Source: Mytilus californianus
Lineage: Eukaryota > Mollusca > Bivalvia > Mytilida > Mytilidae
Assembly (NCBI RefSeq): GCF_021869535.1
Contig: NW_026262593.1
Span: 53,369,318 to 53,433,317, forward strand
Reading direction: 5' to 3'
Length of the DNA stretch: 64,000 bases
Shown here: positions 33,144 to 45,861 of the stretch, piece by piece
Layout of the letters: every line of letters starts with the position of its first letter
Numbering within the stretch: the first letter of the stretch is position 1
Translations under genes and position numbers: made by a program
Notes under the pieces: model-generated
Told to the model about the DNA's origin: nothing
The model's database searches: none
The model's input: the letters and a program-made list of their open reading frames with translations, nothing else

Positions 33144-34858
33144 AGATATCAGAGACATTAACGTTCCGCTATTGCACGATCACCGGATAGTTGACTTGTA
33201 CGCGAGATTACCCTGAGTTTTTGTTGGGTTTTGTGTTATTCAATGTATTGTTTTGTGTACCTTGTGTATCTTTTTGATTGTCATATTTATGGTTTTTCTT
33301 TAACTTATAATTTTAGATTGTTCTCTTGGTATCTTCACGATCTTTTTAATATTACAAAGTTACACTAGTCTATTTTAGCCGCATGTTTTCGCATTTTGGT
33401 TAATTTGAATTTTTATATTGTGATGAAAATGGTACAATAAAATCCTTAGCGAGATTTGAGATTATATAATATTCAAAAAGGGATTGGTATCAATATTATC
33501 TACGTCATGTGGTCTATGGTGGATAGTTATTTCATTGGCAATCATACCACATCTCCTTATTTTCATAATGATTGTTTTTGTTGATTAGTTTGCCTTGGAC
33601 TATTATCTGCGCAACAGTCCTTTTGTCACGTCCATTCCAGACATACGTACACATTACAGCTCCAAAAAGATGCTTTTTACAGAAAAATGAAATTGAAAAG
33701 TGTGTTTATATACCTCATCTTTTTGCAAATAAATATCATTATTTCAGAAAAATATTTAAAATTGATCGACATTTTAATTAAGACCAAAAACTATCACAAA
33801 GGTGAAATTTCCACTCACTTTGCTGAGTTTGAACGTGAAATATTGATCAGGTGACATGTTAGGAGACCGTACCATTTGATATTTGGGGGGAGGGGGGTTT
33901 GCGGATTGACTATTTATTTTCAACTATTGCGATCAAATGGTCCTCATGGCACATTGTCAGTCTTTTCAAGATGCACCTGCACACGAAATTAATGGGCTGT
34001 ATGATCATATGTCTCTGAGAACTGCGGAAGCGCAGACGAAAACGTAAACAATTGGCCCTCAGCCTCGTTTAGGCAAACTAAAAAAAAATAATGAATTGGT
34101 CGACTAAATTTAATTTATTATCTGCATGATTTTAAATCATTTACACTTTCAAATTAAAACTGGGTATATTAGTCAATACAATATATGTTACATTATGTAT
34201 CATTATATATAGTGCAATTGCGATTGGCTAAAAGGAAGTCATCAAATGCCTCAATACAAGTTTTATGTTTTTTGTCTAACTGAATATTAAAAATACGATA
34301 TTTACGACTAACAGCATTCAAAACAAATTCCTCTAGTATCAATTATAGTAATAACAAGCTAAATATGCATCCCTGAATGGTATATAATCTTTGGTTAGAT
34401 AGTTTCTACGTTATTGGAAAGCATGCAAAGTCCCTGTGTACGTTACCTTATTGAGTCATTTAATCTGTTATCAACAAAAAACAAAACAACATATTTAAAA
34501 ACGTAGAGATCTAAAAATCTAAAACATATAAACTGTTAATACAGAGATATGTCTCGCCCGTGTTACCTAATCATCTAGTCTATCGTTGCAGAAGACCCAA
34601 TATTTCCAGAAACTATTTCTTCTTTAAAATTCTAGATTTCAAAGCACTTTAACTTCACATTATATATGAATATATTTCTATTTTATTAAAAACCAAACAA
34701 ACAGCAAGTGAAATACAATGGGAAACATAACATTCTTGTGAAAACAATTACAACAACTACTTTGTGCATTTTACCCATTAGTCCGATTTTTTTTAAGCAT
34801 GGCTACGATGAAATGATGACGTGATAACTGCATGTGCAAACTTTGATACTTAACGTAC
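33144..34858. other. Espin intron 4, distal part
   Basis: No gene. A LINE 3' end fragment in sense orientation (TTTCATTGGCAATCATACCA) is at about 33500-33560. A G run is at 33885-33900. Confidence 0.4.
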
Positions 34859-34981
34859 CTCTCCGCGTATGAGAGCAGCACAACCGGACTGATGACACTT
34901 CTCGGCTAATTCTGCTGCTGTTAGTCCGTCATTGTCCGTTATATTGACATCACATCCGTTGTCTAACAAAGCCTTAATCAC
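34859..34981 (-). CDS. ESPN: Espin homologue, exon 4: last ankyrin repeat
   Basis: 123 bases, phase 0 at both ends (acceptor TTGTTTCAG, donor GAG-GTACGT). It reads VIKALLDNGCDVNITDNDGL then TAAELAEKCHQSGCAALIRG. Joined to exon 3 this gives AELGHVE-VIKALLDNG, a seamless ankyrin helix pair, and closes the repeat domain. Vertebrate espins have the same closing repeat (D-G-Y-T-A-A-D-L...). Confidence 0.9.
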
Positions 34982-35624
34982 CTGAAACAAAACAAGGAAC
35001 TTAGTTATATCTATATACATATATGTATGTATCTATCCTAAGCAGCATCTTTATACAAGACCCCATATCGGATGTCTAGCAGTACCGTGACCTAGTCAAA
35101 TTACAATGCAATATTCAAATCAAATTTTTATTGCCATAATACTAGTACTTTATACATCAAGAATGTGACAAAACAAAAACAATATTTAAGTTAATATGTC
35201 AAGTCCCATGTCCTCCTGGATGTATGATCTAACGATAAGGATCAATGTCATTTTATATACATCATTTAAATCTATAAATTGTACATTTATTTTAAAAAAT
35301 CAAAATAATTTTTTCTAACAGTACTGTTCATTTCATGTTGTAACTTGAGTATTCAATCTGATTGTACTTTTTGCATAATTTATCTTCTCGTGGTATTTTA
35401 AAATTTTTGAACCATGGTAAGATGATGTTGCATGGTGGTTAAGAAAATAAATTCTTTCTGTCCTAGTTTAATTAGTTAATTCTGAATCTATGGCATCTGC
35501 ACTTATCTAATTTTACAATTAAAGAAGACAACATCTGTGTACAAGATAACAATTTATTGATAAATTATTGTTTGCTTAAAGTCTAGTGGCAAATATTTTA
35601 TTCATATTCGGGCTAGGACATCTT
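34982..35624. other. Espin intron 3, near exon 4
   Basis: No gene or repeat recognised. Confidence 0.4.
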
Positions 35625-35835
35625 AATGAGGGTGTGGATGGGAGTTTACAGAATAGAGAATAATGGGCAAAAAATATAAAGAATAGAGAAATTGGACCAA
35701 AAAAATAAAGAATAGATAATAATGAGGTGCTAAAATATAAAGAATAGAGAATAATAGGCAAAAAGTATAAAGAATAGAGAAAAATGGCATTAAAAATTAA
35801 AGAATACAGAAACGAAGGCCCCCCATCCAGACCTT
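35625..35835 (-). repeat. Low-complexity GAATAGAGAATAATGG repeat
   Basis: Five irregular units with AAAATATAAA spacers, GAGGGTGTGGATGGG at one edge and CCATCCAGACCTTCA at the other. Confidence 0.7.
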
Positions 35836-37369
35836 CATTAATTATTAAGACTCTGGTTGTGCAAAGTGTGTCAATCCTGATGAAGGGCTAAACTAGAGAA
35901 CGAGAGTATGTTGAAAAAGGCAAAATTCTTGACATGCAACAGGCCACCTTCAGACCCCACAAATATGTGTTGAAAAAGGTTGTTTGACGTTCAGAGCATG
36001 AAACTTTCTCAAAATCAAACATTATCATTACGACAGGACGTGGCAGCTGTATATCAATTTACCCAACTAGCCATCTTCATTAGCGCGGAATTCACTACCG
36101 GATGAGAAAAGCCCATGGATGATCATTCTTCCATACCAAGCACATTTAGTTTTTCCGAGTTTTAGCTGTTAGTCCCCATTTTATTCGGAGGAGTCCCCTC
36201 TTTCCTTTTTCAAGCAGATTAACACTTAACAGATGGCATCTTTGCTCTATAATCTTGAAATATTTCTGTCATTCAAAAAATCCATAGTGAGGCAGAAATT
36301 CTCAATATTCATAATTTTTTCAAGTAACTAGCCAAAACTTTGTACAAAACAATTCAAACTGGCGTCCAGTGACTTTGATGATACGATAAATCTTGGGTGT
36401 TGTTCAATCATTACTTGTCAATTTATTAATATTAAGTGTCGTTACCTGTGATAAGGTTTCAACAGGTGAGAGATAACACCTGTCATACCTGAGATTAGAA
36501 GGTAATTGTTTTCCAACATCGACACCACCCTCGAAGATAGCGAACATGTTGGTAAACACCAAACTATGCACTGAGTTGCATAATGGGAAGATTACGTAAT
36601 TGTGAGGATTTGACTCGCCCTTGGCTGTACGAATTTTTTTATACTGATAACATCTTCCTACGACAGCTTCAAAATATGTTTTGGTGAAATTAACACGATA
36701 CAAACACTAAAAAGTATTCCTCCCTGGTGACGTCGTCAATAAAGAGGAATCTTAAAATTTTGAAAACTGTACATCATGATCGACGTATATATTGAAAAGT
36801 TTGAAACCTAAAAGCAAAAAAAAAACTTAAATCAAATGTCCTACACCGTTTGAAACTTGATTGGTACGCTTTAGTTCTAGTAGGATAGGACTTAAACGTG
36901 ATTTGCCTTGATTGTTAAGAAAATCATTTAACCTATATAAAATCCACTGCAGCACCTTAATTGGAAAACTTGCTATGTCAAAGGCTTTGAAGTTGTTTTG
37001 ATTACTTTTGTACCGGGTAATGTTAAAAGCCATTGTTTGTTATCAATAGAAAAACAAAGGATATGGGGTATCCATACATGACACAATATCAGTTCATGCA
37101 CGGCAAAATGCACACATAGAGCAAATGCTTTAATTGCTGTTCCTCATCTCAAAGTCACAGTGAGGCCTTCAACACGGAGCAAAAAAACTCGCACATCATT
37201 GTAAGTTTAAGATGGCCCCTAGCACCGGTTTGAGCGGAATTATTTGCAAACTGAAATAATTCGGGTTGACTTTGTAAGATGTATCGCCACAAAATCGGAC
37301 CAGGTGAAAAAGAACTTACTGGAAAGTAGTACATATTTAAAACAAAATAGTTCCTACTCATAGGTGTAA
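35836..37369. other. Espin intron 3, with two unexplained minus frames
   Basis: Minus-strand frames at 36703-36404 (~100 codons, ended by a GTAACG donor-like site) and 37033-36827 (68 codons) have mixed amino-acid composition, unlike the AT-driven frames elsewhere, but match no family I know and do not join in a shared phase. They may be an old retroelement or gene fragment. The 36404 frame starts at TTG, not ATG. Confidence 0.3.
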
Positions 37370-37715
37370 ATAATATACATGAAATAATTCCCACTGGACG
37401 GTAGAAAGTACTCGGTTGATTCATTGTATATTTTTATTTGTCCCTAATGATATACATGAAATATTTGCCACTGGACGGTAGAACCTATTTGGTTGATTCA
37501 TTGTATATTTTTAATCGTCCCTAAATATACATGAAATATTTGCCACTGGACGATAGAACCTACTCGGTTGATTCATTGTATATTTGTGCTTGTCCTTAAT
37601 GATATACATGAAATATTTGCCACTGGACGGTAGAACCTACTCGGTTGATTCATTGTATATTTGTACTCGTCCCTAATAGTATACAGGAAATATTTGCCAG
37701 TGGACGGTATACAAA
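37370..37715 (+). repeat. ~76-bp minisatellite, 4-5 copies
   Basis: The block GAAATATTTGCCACTGGACG followed by GTAGAACCTACTCGGTTGAT recurs at intervals of 77, 75, 77 and 77 bases (CCACTGG at 37391, 37468, 37543, 37620; CCAGTGG at 37697). Confidence 0.9.
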
Positions 37716-38065
37716 CAAAAGTCAATCAGTTGCGAAATGTGTACACTAAATTCAACGCAGATTGACAAAATATACATATTAATTGTTGACATATTATTAT
37801 CAAACATTACGATACAGTATTAATACCACCCTTTCCCTTGAGATTTTTCATTGTATTTTATAGTACAACCTGAATACAAAAATCAATCAAATTTGCTATA
37901 AAAATCACGTTTTATATTGTATAACATTGTATTAACTCTGACACAAATATCGTTTTATTAGAATTACTCTGATAACAAATATATCTCCAAATAAAAAATA
38001 GATTACAACACTGTAATAATTGTAGGATTTTTACAGGTGTAGACATAGATCATATATCTTCTTCC

Positions 38066-38210
38066 GTATGTTAGTAAAGTCCTGTCCTGTAAAATGATAT
38101 TCGGGGATGAGACCATAAATATATTTGGTGATTTTTCCGTATGTAAGTAAAGTCCTGTCCTGTAAAATGATATTCGGGGATGAAACCATAAATATATTTT
38201 TTGATTTTTT
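38066..38210. repeat. 74-bp tandem duplication
   Basis: GTAAAGTCCTGTCCTGTAAA and ATGATATTCGGGGATGA occur twice 74 bases apart. A poly-G run follows at 38230-38241. The stretch 38211-38907 has no gene. Confidence 0.85.
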
Positions 38211-38907
38211 ATTTGATTTTTTTTTTTTGGGGGGGGGGGGGTCCATTTTTTACCAAATATAGACAAACCCGATCCAAAAATATCCATGTCGAATCCGTCA
38301 ACCACCATCATAACAACCATTATAAAGAACCAATAACTTTATAGAGCAGATGAAAGTTATTATTCGAGAAGTTGCCGCTATTTCATCCATTCTTTTTATT
38401 TCGGTATGGCAATACTTATTCCTGCACATGTTATACCAGGATTTGAAATGAAAGACTCACAAAATGAAAAAGACAAAGGTAAATTTATTCCATAAAAGGG
38501 AAGATGCATCCTGAATTTGAGTGCAATTAAATAGTTAATAGAATGGAAATATACACATAATAAGTACAATTTCAACCATCAAAGTATCGAAGCACTGGTT
38601 ACTAAAGAAAACTGCATGGTTCCTACTCGGACCGGAGGTAGGGTTGGCTTGGATTAGACAGAACGTGATAGCGCATTAAAAGACCCTGCAATGAGTCAAA
38701 CAGATGCCTTCTCGTTGTGGGTGTTTCAGTCCAAATTCCCTGCCTTTATCATGATCAACCAACTTTACAGAACCTTCTTGATTTAGGAGAACCACGTGTA
38801 TCCCTTGGGATGTTCGTAGTCCTTGTTTAAATAAATAAAGCATAAAAACTGATTTATCGCTAAACGTATTCTCCGATTATCCTGAATATGTCACGATGTT
38901 ATAAATA

Positions 38908-39010
38908 TTTGCTACTGGACGAATATGTGTAAAATATTTGCCACTGGACGAATATGTGTAAAATATATGCCACTGAACGAATATGCATGAAATATCTGCC
39001 GCTGGACATT
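38908..39010 (+). repeat. 29-bp minisatellite sharing the 37370 core word
   Basis: AAATATTTGCCACTGGACG recurs every 29 bases four times (GCTACTGG, GCCACTGG, GCCACTGA, GCCGCTGG). This is the same 19-base word as in the 76-bp array 1.2 kb away, with different spacers. Confidence 0.85.
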
Positions 39011-40394
39011 TACCAAACATAATTAATCAACCGAAATAAAGCATGTTGTATCTTACCTGAAAATTACATGCACAAAAGCCAAAGTTACCTGGGTGTAACA
39101 TGCACAAAAGACAAAGTCAAAAAGACGGGTTAATAACTTCCTGATCACAGGGCGATAGTAAATATCTGTTCATCACGTAGAGATAATGTGCAATTTTACA
39201 ATGTCATTGAAAAAAATAACAAATTGGGGTTATCTACCTGAAATGTGTGAAAAATGCTCTTTCAACGAGCAATCTTATAATAAAGAGATTTAAAATCGTT
39301 CAATCGTTCATGAATTCTATCAAAAAGGACAGAAAACTAAATTATCATATTGCGGTCGTTTTTACTCACGCCTACAAACATTGTGAAAGTTAGTACTCCC
39401 AAAATGAATTGTTCATTTAGCTTAAATGTATTTAATATACTTCTGTTTATTAGAATTATTGTAATGAGTTAAAACCGGATTGTTCTACTAGCTGCAACTG
39501 GTCAAAAGCACATCGTGCAAAGTTGATTAGTGGTTGATTCAGTGTTGATTGCAACGTCCAGTTGTCGATATTTCAGGCGTATTCAGCATTAAGCATGAAA
39601 GAGAAAGAAGATACTGAAGAAAATTTTTTTTAAAAAATCGCGACTTAACGACAAACCACTAAATAGAAAAATAAAGACTAAACATCACGGTCCCCTTAAA
39701 ATAAACGGGGAGGGGAGATTCAGGCCCTGCGGAATGGTAAGTAGATCCTGCCTCATATATAATCTATGTCAATTTTCTATCATCATAAAACACAAAAGCA
39801 GCAAACATATAATTCGTCATTGCTCCTGTTATATAAACACGAATACAAAACAAACAACATAAACTTAATTGCTTTTATAACAAAGTAAATATAAAATAGG
39901 ACTTCAGGTCATATTAGGTTATGGAAATGGTAATAGAACACGTGAGTGATTGTTTGTTACTGAACGTCAAATGGCAAATATTTCAAGCAAATCCAAGACG
40001 CATATATATATATTAAAAAAAAACTAAATTTTAAATAATGATATACAGGTTATGCTTCCGCGATGAACATTCCTTCTCCTCAAAATAGAATTAAATCGTA
40101 ATCTTCCACTATGAATAAGATCAATCGATTTTTAGTTTGGTTCACGCATCCTACAGTTTTATGAATATTTGTATAATATTTGACTTCATATCAATGGTGT
40201 TTTAAAAAATGTACATGTACTTCATATAATCACTCAATTTTATATATTTTGAAGGTCTTCTGAATTGAACTATGCACAACTATTCCAATGTAAACAGAAT
40301 ATTGACATACAAAACATATATATGGATTTTGAAATGTATAGATATATGTATTCCACACGAAGATTTCATATCAGCAGAATTTGCTCTCTTTAAA
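39011..40394. other. Espin intron 3, middle
   Basis: No gene or recognised repeat in about 1.4 kb. Confidence 0.4.
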
Positions 40395-40675
40395 ACAAGA
40401 ATGTGTCCATAGTACACGGAAGCCCCACTCGCACTATCATTTTTTTATATGTTCAGTGGACCGTGAAATTGGGGTCAAATCTCTAATTTGGCATTAAAAT
40501 TAGAAAGATCAGTATCATAGGGAACATGTGTACTAAGTTTCAAGTTGATTGGACTTCAACTTCATCAAACACTACCTTGACCAAAAACTTTAACCTGAAG
40601 CGGGACAGACGGACGGACGGACGGACGCATGGACCAGAAAACATAATGCCCCTACTACTATCGTAGGTGGGGCAT
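40395..40675 (+). mobile_element. Hairpin-ended repeat with GGAC microsatellite, single core
   Basis: Starts CAAGAATGTGTCC then GCCCCACTCGCACTATC, has a (GGAC)n run at about 40609-40625, and ends with the hairpin ATGCCCCTAC...GTAGGTGGGGCAT (40646-40675). The order left GCCCC box, core, tetranucleotide, right hairpin is that of pearl-type bivalve elements, and parallels 43236 and the 50500 array. Confidence 0.75.
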
Positions 40676-40818
40676 ACAAATAGAAGTAAGATTAACGTAT
40701 GCAGATCCATGCAATACTTTTATGCAATTTCAGTTATGTTGTAGAAGTACGCATGTATTCGTGTTGATTAGTTTACCTTGAGTGGACATCAATTAGTGCG
40801 ATCGCGGATTCAGGTAAT

Positions 40819-40990
40819 AGCAGCGGATTCGGGGAGAGAGGGCGTACCTCCCTCCTTTTTTTAACAGAAAAGTATATGTGTAGTCATAAAATCGTAAAAA
40901 AAAGTATGTCGCTTCACTGCTCTTTGTGCTTTTTTTTACCATTACGGACAATTACGCCTCCTCCCGTTTTATCGTACCCTGGATTCGCCT
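40819..40990. mobile_element. GGCGGATTC-type MITE
   Basis: AGCAGCGGATTCGGGG at the left, CCTGGATTCGCCTC at the right, with GGCGTAC and poly-T/A interior blocks shared with 41559. Confidence 0.65.
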
Positions 40991-41558
40991 CGAGAAAGTT
41001 AATTCAGTAAGTAAATAGCCTGGATGACTTGTCAAAGTTTTATTTGCTAGATAAGATTGTCAAAAATTCTGTACATGCAGACTATTTTGTGCATGGCTAC
41101 GCCTTTAAATTGCAGGATACTTTAATTTTTCGTTTTATCATTTACTCCTACACTGAACACATGCTTTAAATACCTCACTTAGTATAAATGCACTATATGT
41201 CGTGGTTTTTCCGTACCCCAAAATAGTTTATGAGGTCCGTCAAACAAAAATTGGGACGATTGAAATAATATTAAGGAACGGCCGTATAACTTTGAGGGTG
41301 ACCATATATTTTTTTTTTCATAATTTGTTCTGTACTATACAACCACCAAAAACTTATTTTTTTGAAGTACTTAACAATAAATTAAATATATTAATTGTCC
41401 ACCCTTCTCTGAAAATTTTAAGTTTTTTCTAAGTTAGGAATATGTACTTTTTTAAGACTCACCTCACTCACAGTAAAATGGTCGTTCCATTACTTTAATA
41501 CTATATCTGAATAAAAGTTTATCAGAAAGGGTAAACGTCAATGAAGCAGCAACCTTTA
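40991..41558. other. Espin intron 3, short unique stretch
   Basis: No gene. A 76-codon plus frame at 41202 lacks any recognisable feature. Confidence 0.35.
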
Positions 41559-41706
41559 CAGTGGCGGATCCAAAAGGGGGTGCGAAGAGTGCGTACGCCC
41601 TCCCTTTGGTCGCCAAAAAAAAAATAATTACATCATTTATTTCGCGATTTATATGATTTTTAGCATGAAGTCGTACCCCCTTTTAAAAATCCTGGATCCG
41701 CCCCTG
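41559..41706. mobile_element. CAGTGGCGGATCC MITE, 148 bp
   Basis: The cleanest copy of its family in the window: left CAGTGGCGGATCC, right GGATCCGCCCCTG, with one mismatch in 13. Confidence 0.9.
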
Positions 41707-42108
41707 CTTTAAATACATTAAAACAAAACACCTCTATGAAAAATGTCAATGAGAAAACAACCCAAGGACAAAAATATCCAAGGCGTGTTTGTTACGAAGT
41801 ACCCTTTACAATATGTTTTGTTTTTTTTCTCAATTTATTTGAATTATTAAGTAGCAATAAGACATATATTAAGGTTTTGTTCTACAATGAATTAAATCAC
41901 AATTTCAGGGCATTTATGACTTTATACATTGTATATAGAAAAATACGCGTTTAATGACATTTTAATGCATTTATTGGCCTGCATAATATTCTCAAAATCA
42001 ACATAAGAAATATTTTAATAGAATGGCTGTACTAATGTCTTATTGTGCAAAAAAAAACTAACTCTAAAGACATGAATCAAACAATCAAAAAATCATCTTT
42101 ACCTTTAG

Positions 42109-42428
42109 AAATGATGTATGGTTATTCCAAGGTTAGAACTAATTTTGACTGGGATGACATGAAAGCAGACGACAGCTGGTGTGACGTCACACAGGTAAGA
42201 AGATTGTCATCAACCAGATCAATGAAGGCTACCTTTTATAGCGAAAAAATAAGGAAAACTTCATTTATCTTTTTATTTAATCATCTGTTGCAGGTATATT
42301 CAAACAAAAGTAAAGATCGCCCTACTATACTTAAAAGACAAAGTAAAAAAGATAGTGTCTTCAGAGGCAGATCCAGGTTTTTGAAAAAAAAGGGCCCACA
42401 AAGGCAACGTAAGAAGTGGGATTTGTAG
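42109..42428 (+). CDS. Possible two-exon gene fragment, unidentified
   Basis: A plus-strand frame reads MMYGYSKVRTNFDWDDMKAD then DSWCDVTQ and stops being protein-like exactly at a donor (CACAG-GTAAGA, 42194/42195). A good acceptor (TTTTATTTAATCATCTGTTGCAG) follows at 42293, and the frame resumes VYSNKSKDRPTILKRQSKKD, Lys/Arg-rich, to a stop at 42428. The 99-base intervening piece keeps frame whether or not it is spliced. I recognise no family. It is antisense inside an espin intron and overlaps at its end a GGCAGATCCAGG piece of the MITE type, so it may be a decayed gene piece. Confidence 0.25.
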
Positions 42429-42566
42429 AAAGTCTAAGCATTAACAATATATGTAGCTACATAAGCCCCCCCCCCCCCCCTTTTTAATCCGTCTCTGATC
42501 TTTCAAATGGTACAAAAAGCAACCGTGTTTGCCGCAAAGTTTTTAATAAGTTAAACATGACACTGT

Positions 42567-42780
42567 AAGTTGATGGGGGTCTGGATGGGGGTCTTTCATT
42601 TCTGTATTCTTTATATTTTTTGCCCATTATTCTCTATTCTTTACTTTTTTTTACCTATTTTTCTCTATTTTTTTTTTTTTTTTTGTCCTGTTTTTCTCTA
42701 TTCTTTATTTATTTTGACATTTACTCTGCACATTTTGCCCTTTTACCTCTCCTCTGTAAACCCCATTCAGACCCTCGTTG
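42567..42780 (+). repeat. Low-complexity TTCTCTATTCTTT repeat
   Basis: GGGGGTCTGGATGGGGG edge, irregular TCTCTATTCTTTA units, and CATTCAGACCCTCG edge. A run of 12 C lies just upstream at 42468-42480. Confidence 0.75.
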
Positions 42781-43082
42781 ATTGTATCCAGGACTTAATT
42801 CGCCATATTCTTTCCATCCAAATATTTCTTTAAATAAACTTTTATTGATAATTAGGCTTTATGCTTGTATATGGTTACATGTTGTATGTACCTTTGGCAG
42901 TTAACATTATACAACTGTACTTCGAAGTATTAAATGATATTGTTTATTTTGACTAAAATTTAGTGAAGCTGACTGCATATATATATAAATGTACAGCTTA
43001 CTTACACATGTATATTAGTATTAAACTACAGTGACACTAAATTGGGAAAATGTGCCTCTCATTTTGTCTCAAAACAAGAATA

Positions 43083-43235
43083 AAGGAGATGTGTACGATT
43101 GACAATTAGAAAAATAGCAACCAACATACAAAGGTGTTAGAACAACGACAGATCACCGTATGGACTTCAACAATGAGTATAACTCCGGTACCGTTGAGTA
43201 CGCTATCAGATCTCAGGGGTGACAAAATGCGAAAC
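43083..43235 (-). mobile_element. LINE 3' end fragment
   Basis: GGAGATGTGTACGATTGACA and CACCGTATGGACTTCAACAA match the retroelement end seen at 1996, strongly diverged. Confidence 0.55.
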
Positions 43236-43567
43236 AATTCAAAATAAAGTGACGCTACCAAAATTCAAACTTGATCTGTATTTTGTAGTAATAAGCATTG
43301 TGTATAAGTTTCATAACATTTTGTTGAGGCAAACTAAAGTTAGAGAACGGAAACCAAAAATTTAGCATTTTTCCATTTGTAAAGGGGCTTAACTCTAGAA
43401 CGGTTTAAGTGACGCCACCAAAATTCAAACTTGATCTGTGTTTTGTGGTAATAAGCATTGTGTATAAGTTTCATAACATTTGGTTGAGGCAAACTAAAGT
43501 TAGAGAACGTACGGACGGACGGACAAGGGTAAAACTTAATGTCCCCTCCGCTACGGCGAGGGCATAA
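43236..43567 (+). mobile_element. Hairpin-ended element with two ~165-bp cores
   Basis: Two core units (CATAACATTTGGTTGAGGC near 43472 and a variant near 43310), then (GGAC)n at about 43512-43524 and the terminal hairpin ATGTCCCCTCC...GGCGAGGGCAT. Same family as 50500-53640. Confidence 0.8.
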
Positions 43568-45861
43568 AAAGAACACCAATGGACTGATTAACACCAAAAG
43601 AATTAACAGAAAACAATAATGGCATACGGCAAGCAACGAAAACCACAATTGGGAACACATATCCTACCGTAATGATAGCCGGTAAAGGATGTGATACCAG
43701 ATACAAAGATTTGGTTCCAACTATAGAACTGAACACCATCAAAGTATACGACTTAAAACAAATGTCGGCTGTTCGACTACACGTATAAGTGTATGTTAAA
43801 TATGTCCGTTTTCATCGACTTTTAAAACATCTAGTTTACACAAAGTGGCTGGTAACAGATTTTCCCACACCTTCGATAATTGATCTCTAAGTTCCGCTTA
43901 TTTGACAAGTTTGAGAGATAGTTTTTTAAATTTAAATTCATCCACAACCGCAAACTTAAACATCTTTGATATTGATATGGCCATTGATTGTAGCTTGCGA
44001 CCAGTGTTTAAACGGCAATAGGTAACTGACAGAAGTTTATAATGACAGTACACAGATACTGCAAGTGGAAGATGGGGTAAATGTTCAAATAAGCTTGTCC
44101 TGCATACCGAGTTAAAACAGCATTAGAAAGTTTGAGTAAAACCCTTAAAAATAAGTATAAGATATAATTCATTAACGAAAAATCTAAACAACGGGATTGC
44201 TACTAAATAACACAAGTAACCAATAAACAATACAAATATGTAACATTTAAAATTTTAAGTTTGTTTTTTATTTATTTTTTCTTTTCTAAATTACTTAAGA
44301 GATAGGACAGATTTGATTTTTAAGAACCTTGTCCTTCAAACTTCAAAACTGTATTTTATTTCATCCAGAGATGAGTCAAAATCGAAATATTGATGAAATT
44401 TGAATATTAAAACGTCTTAATGACATACTTAATAAGATTTTCAACATTAAATCTCTATGTTATTAAGCATGACACATGGCTGTGATGGAGAAGTTTGATA
44501 TATTTTATTTCAAATAAAAGATTTGGTTGTGGATTAAAATTTCCTTTTCGTTCATTCTCTTTTTTTAGGGAAGGGGGGATGAGGAAGGGGGTCGTAAAAA
44601 CTTAAAATTTGTAACGTTGAAAGAGCCTCTAAGTACGTTATAGATAGAAGATATTCAGGTTTGTTTGTCAACCATGCACAAGCATAGCTTAATATAAAAA
44701 AAACCTAGCAGATGTTGTACGATTGCAACTCAGACAAATGTCCACCAAAGGCCAAAGTAAAAGGATGTAATAAATAGAGTTCACCGTACGACATTAAATT
44801 CCGCTGACAATCACAATGTGTGTTCCAAATTTCAAAACAGTAAATAAAATTGAAACAAAAAAAAAACGTTTAACTAGTTGAAGTGAAAAAAAAAGAATTT
44901 ATTATTTAACTGATAATTTAAAACCAAATACTTCGATATCTTATTTAAACGCGAGGTTCCGATTTCTGGAATACCATCAATTCGTTCGAGGTCAAAACGT
45001 TATTGGGTTGGGAGCGTCATATAACCTATGGACATATACAGGTCTCCATATCAAATATCAATGACCTACCACTATTGGTTCCCCTTAACCTGACATAATA
45101 ACATAACTTATACATTTTTGACACTTTCATCGCCGCAAACTGTATGTTGTATTCTTGTCTCCGCGATTTCGCCGAGGCGACACAAAAACATTTTGTTTTC
45201 AAAATATTTTGCAATAGTTTCTACAAGCATTAACAACCTTACCCAAGTGAATTAGTTCTCTCAGAAAGAGTTTAAATTTCACTGACAAGACAGTTTTTTC
45301 TCACGGTAGTGTTTGGTGTTTGGCAAAAAAAAATTTTGAAGTTAATTCCATTGTTTTCAATAGTTTTTTGTGTATTTCCAAAAGAAACAAACATCATATT
45401 AGAGTTTAGATTAAAGTTTTATCCGGTGTACTGGACTTCAAAACTTGAATAACGGCAGAAGTTCATCAGACACTAAATCAAAAACGAAGTGTTGTTAAAT
45501 ATTTGAACATTAAGTTCAATCGTCTCTCTATAAATGAGGTTTAAAGGTATGCCAGATGTTTAAAGCTGTATATATATCATCCTTTATACGCAGTATATCA
45601 GAGAAATTAGTTGAAGTTACTCAGTTCATAAAGGCGAATTTTTACAGGTGATATTATCTATTTCTCTCCGTGCATTCTAAACCTACTACTCTGAATTCGT
45701 TCATACAAATAAGAGTAAGAAAACCTATGAAGCGCTTTTCTGGATTTACTTTTATCAGGAACACCCAAAGCCGAAACAGGTGAAAATCCATATGACAAAA
45801 GGGATATAAAAACAATAGCGAAATCCATCTAAGGTCAACTTTGTCTGAGGGAGTTGAAACT
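43568..45861. other. Espin intron 3, distal unique region
   Basis: 2.3 kb with no supported gene. A LINE 3' end fragment (CAGATGTTGTACGATTGCAA) is at about 44707-44800. Minus frames at 43660 and 45950 lie in repeats. Confidence 0.4.

Noticed and set aside
36404-37033. Two-exon gene on the minus strand in espin intron 3
   Set aside because: The candidate donor and acceptor do not share a phase, one frame starts at TTG, and no family is recognised; listed only as an unexplained stretch.
37370-37715. CRISPR-like array
   Set aside because: The spacers are themselves repeated, the genome is eukaryotic and no cas genes exist; it is a minisatellite.
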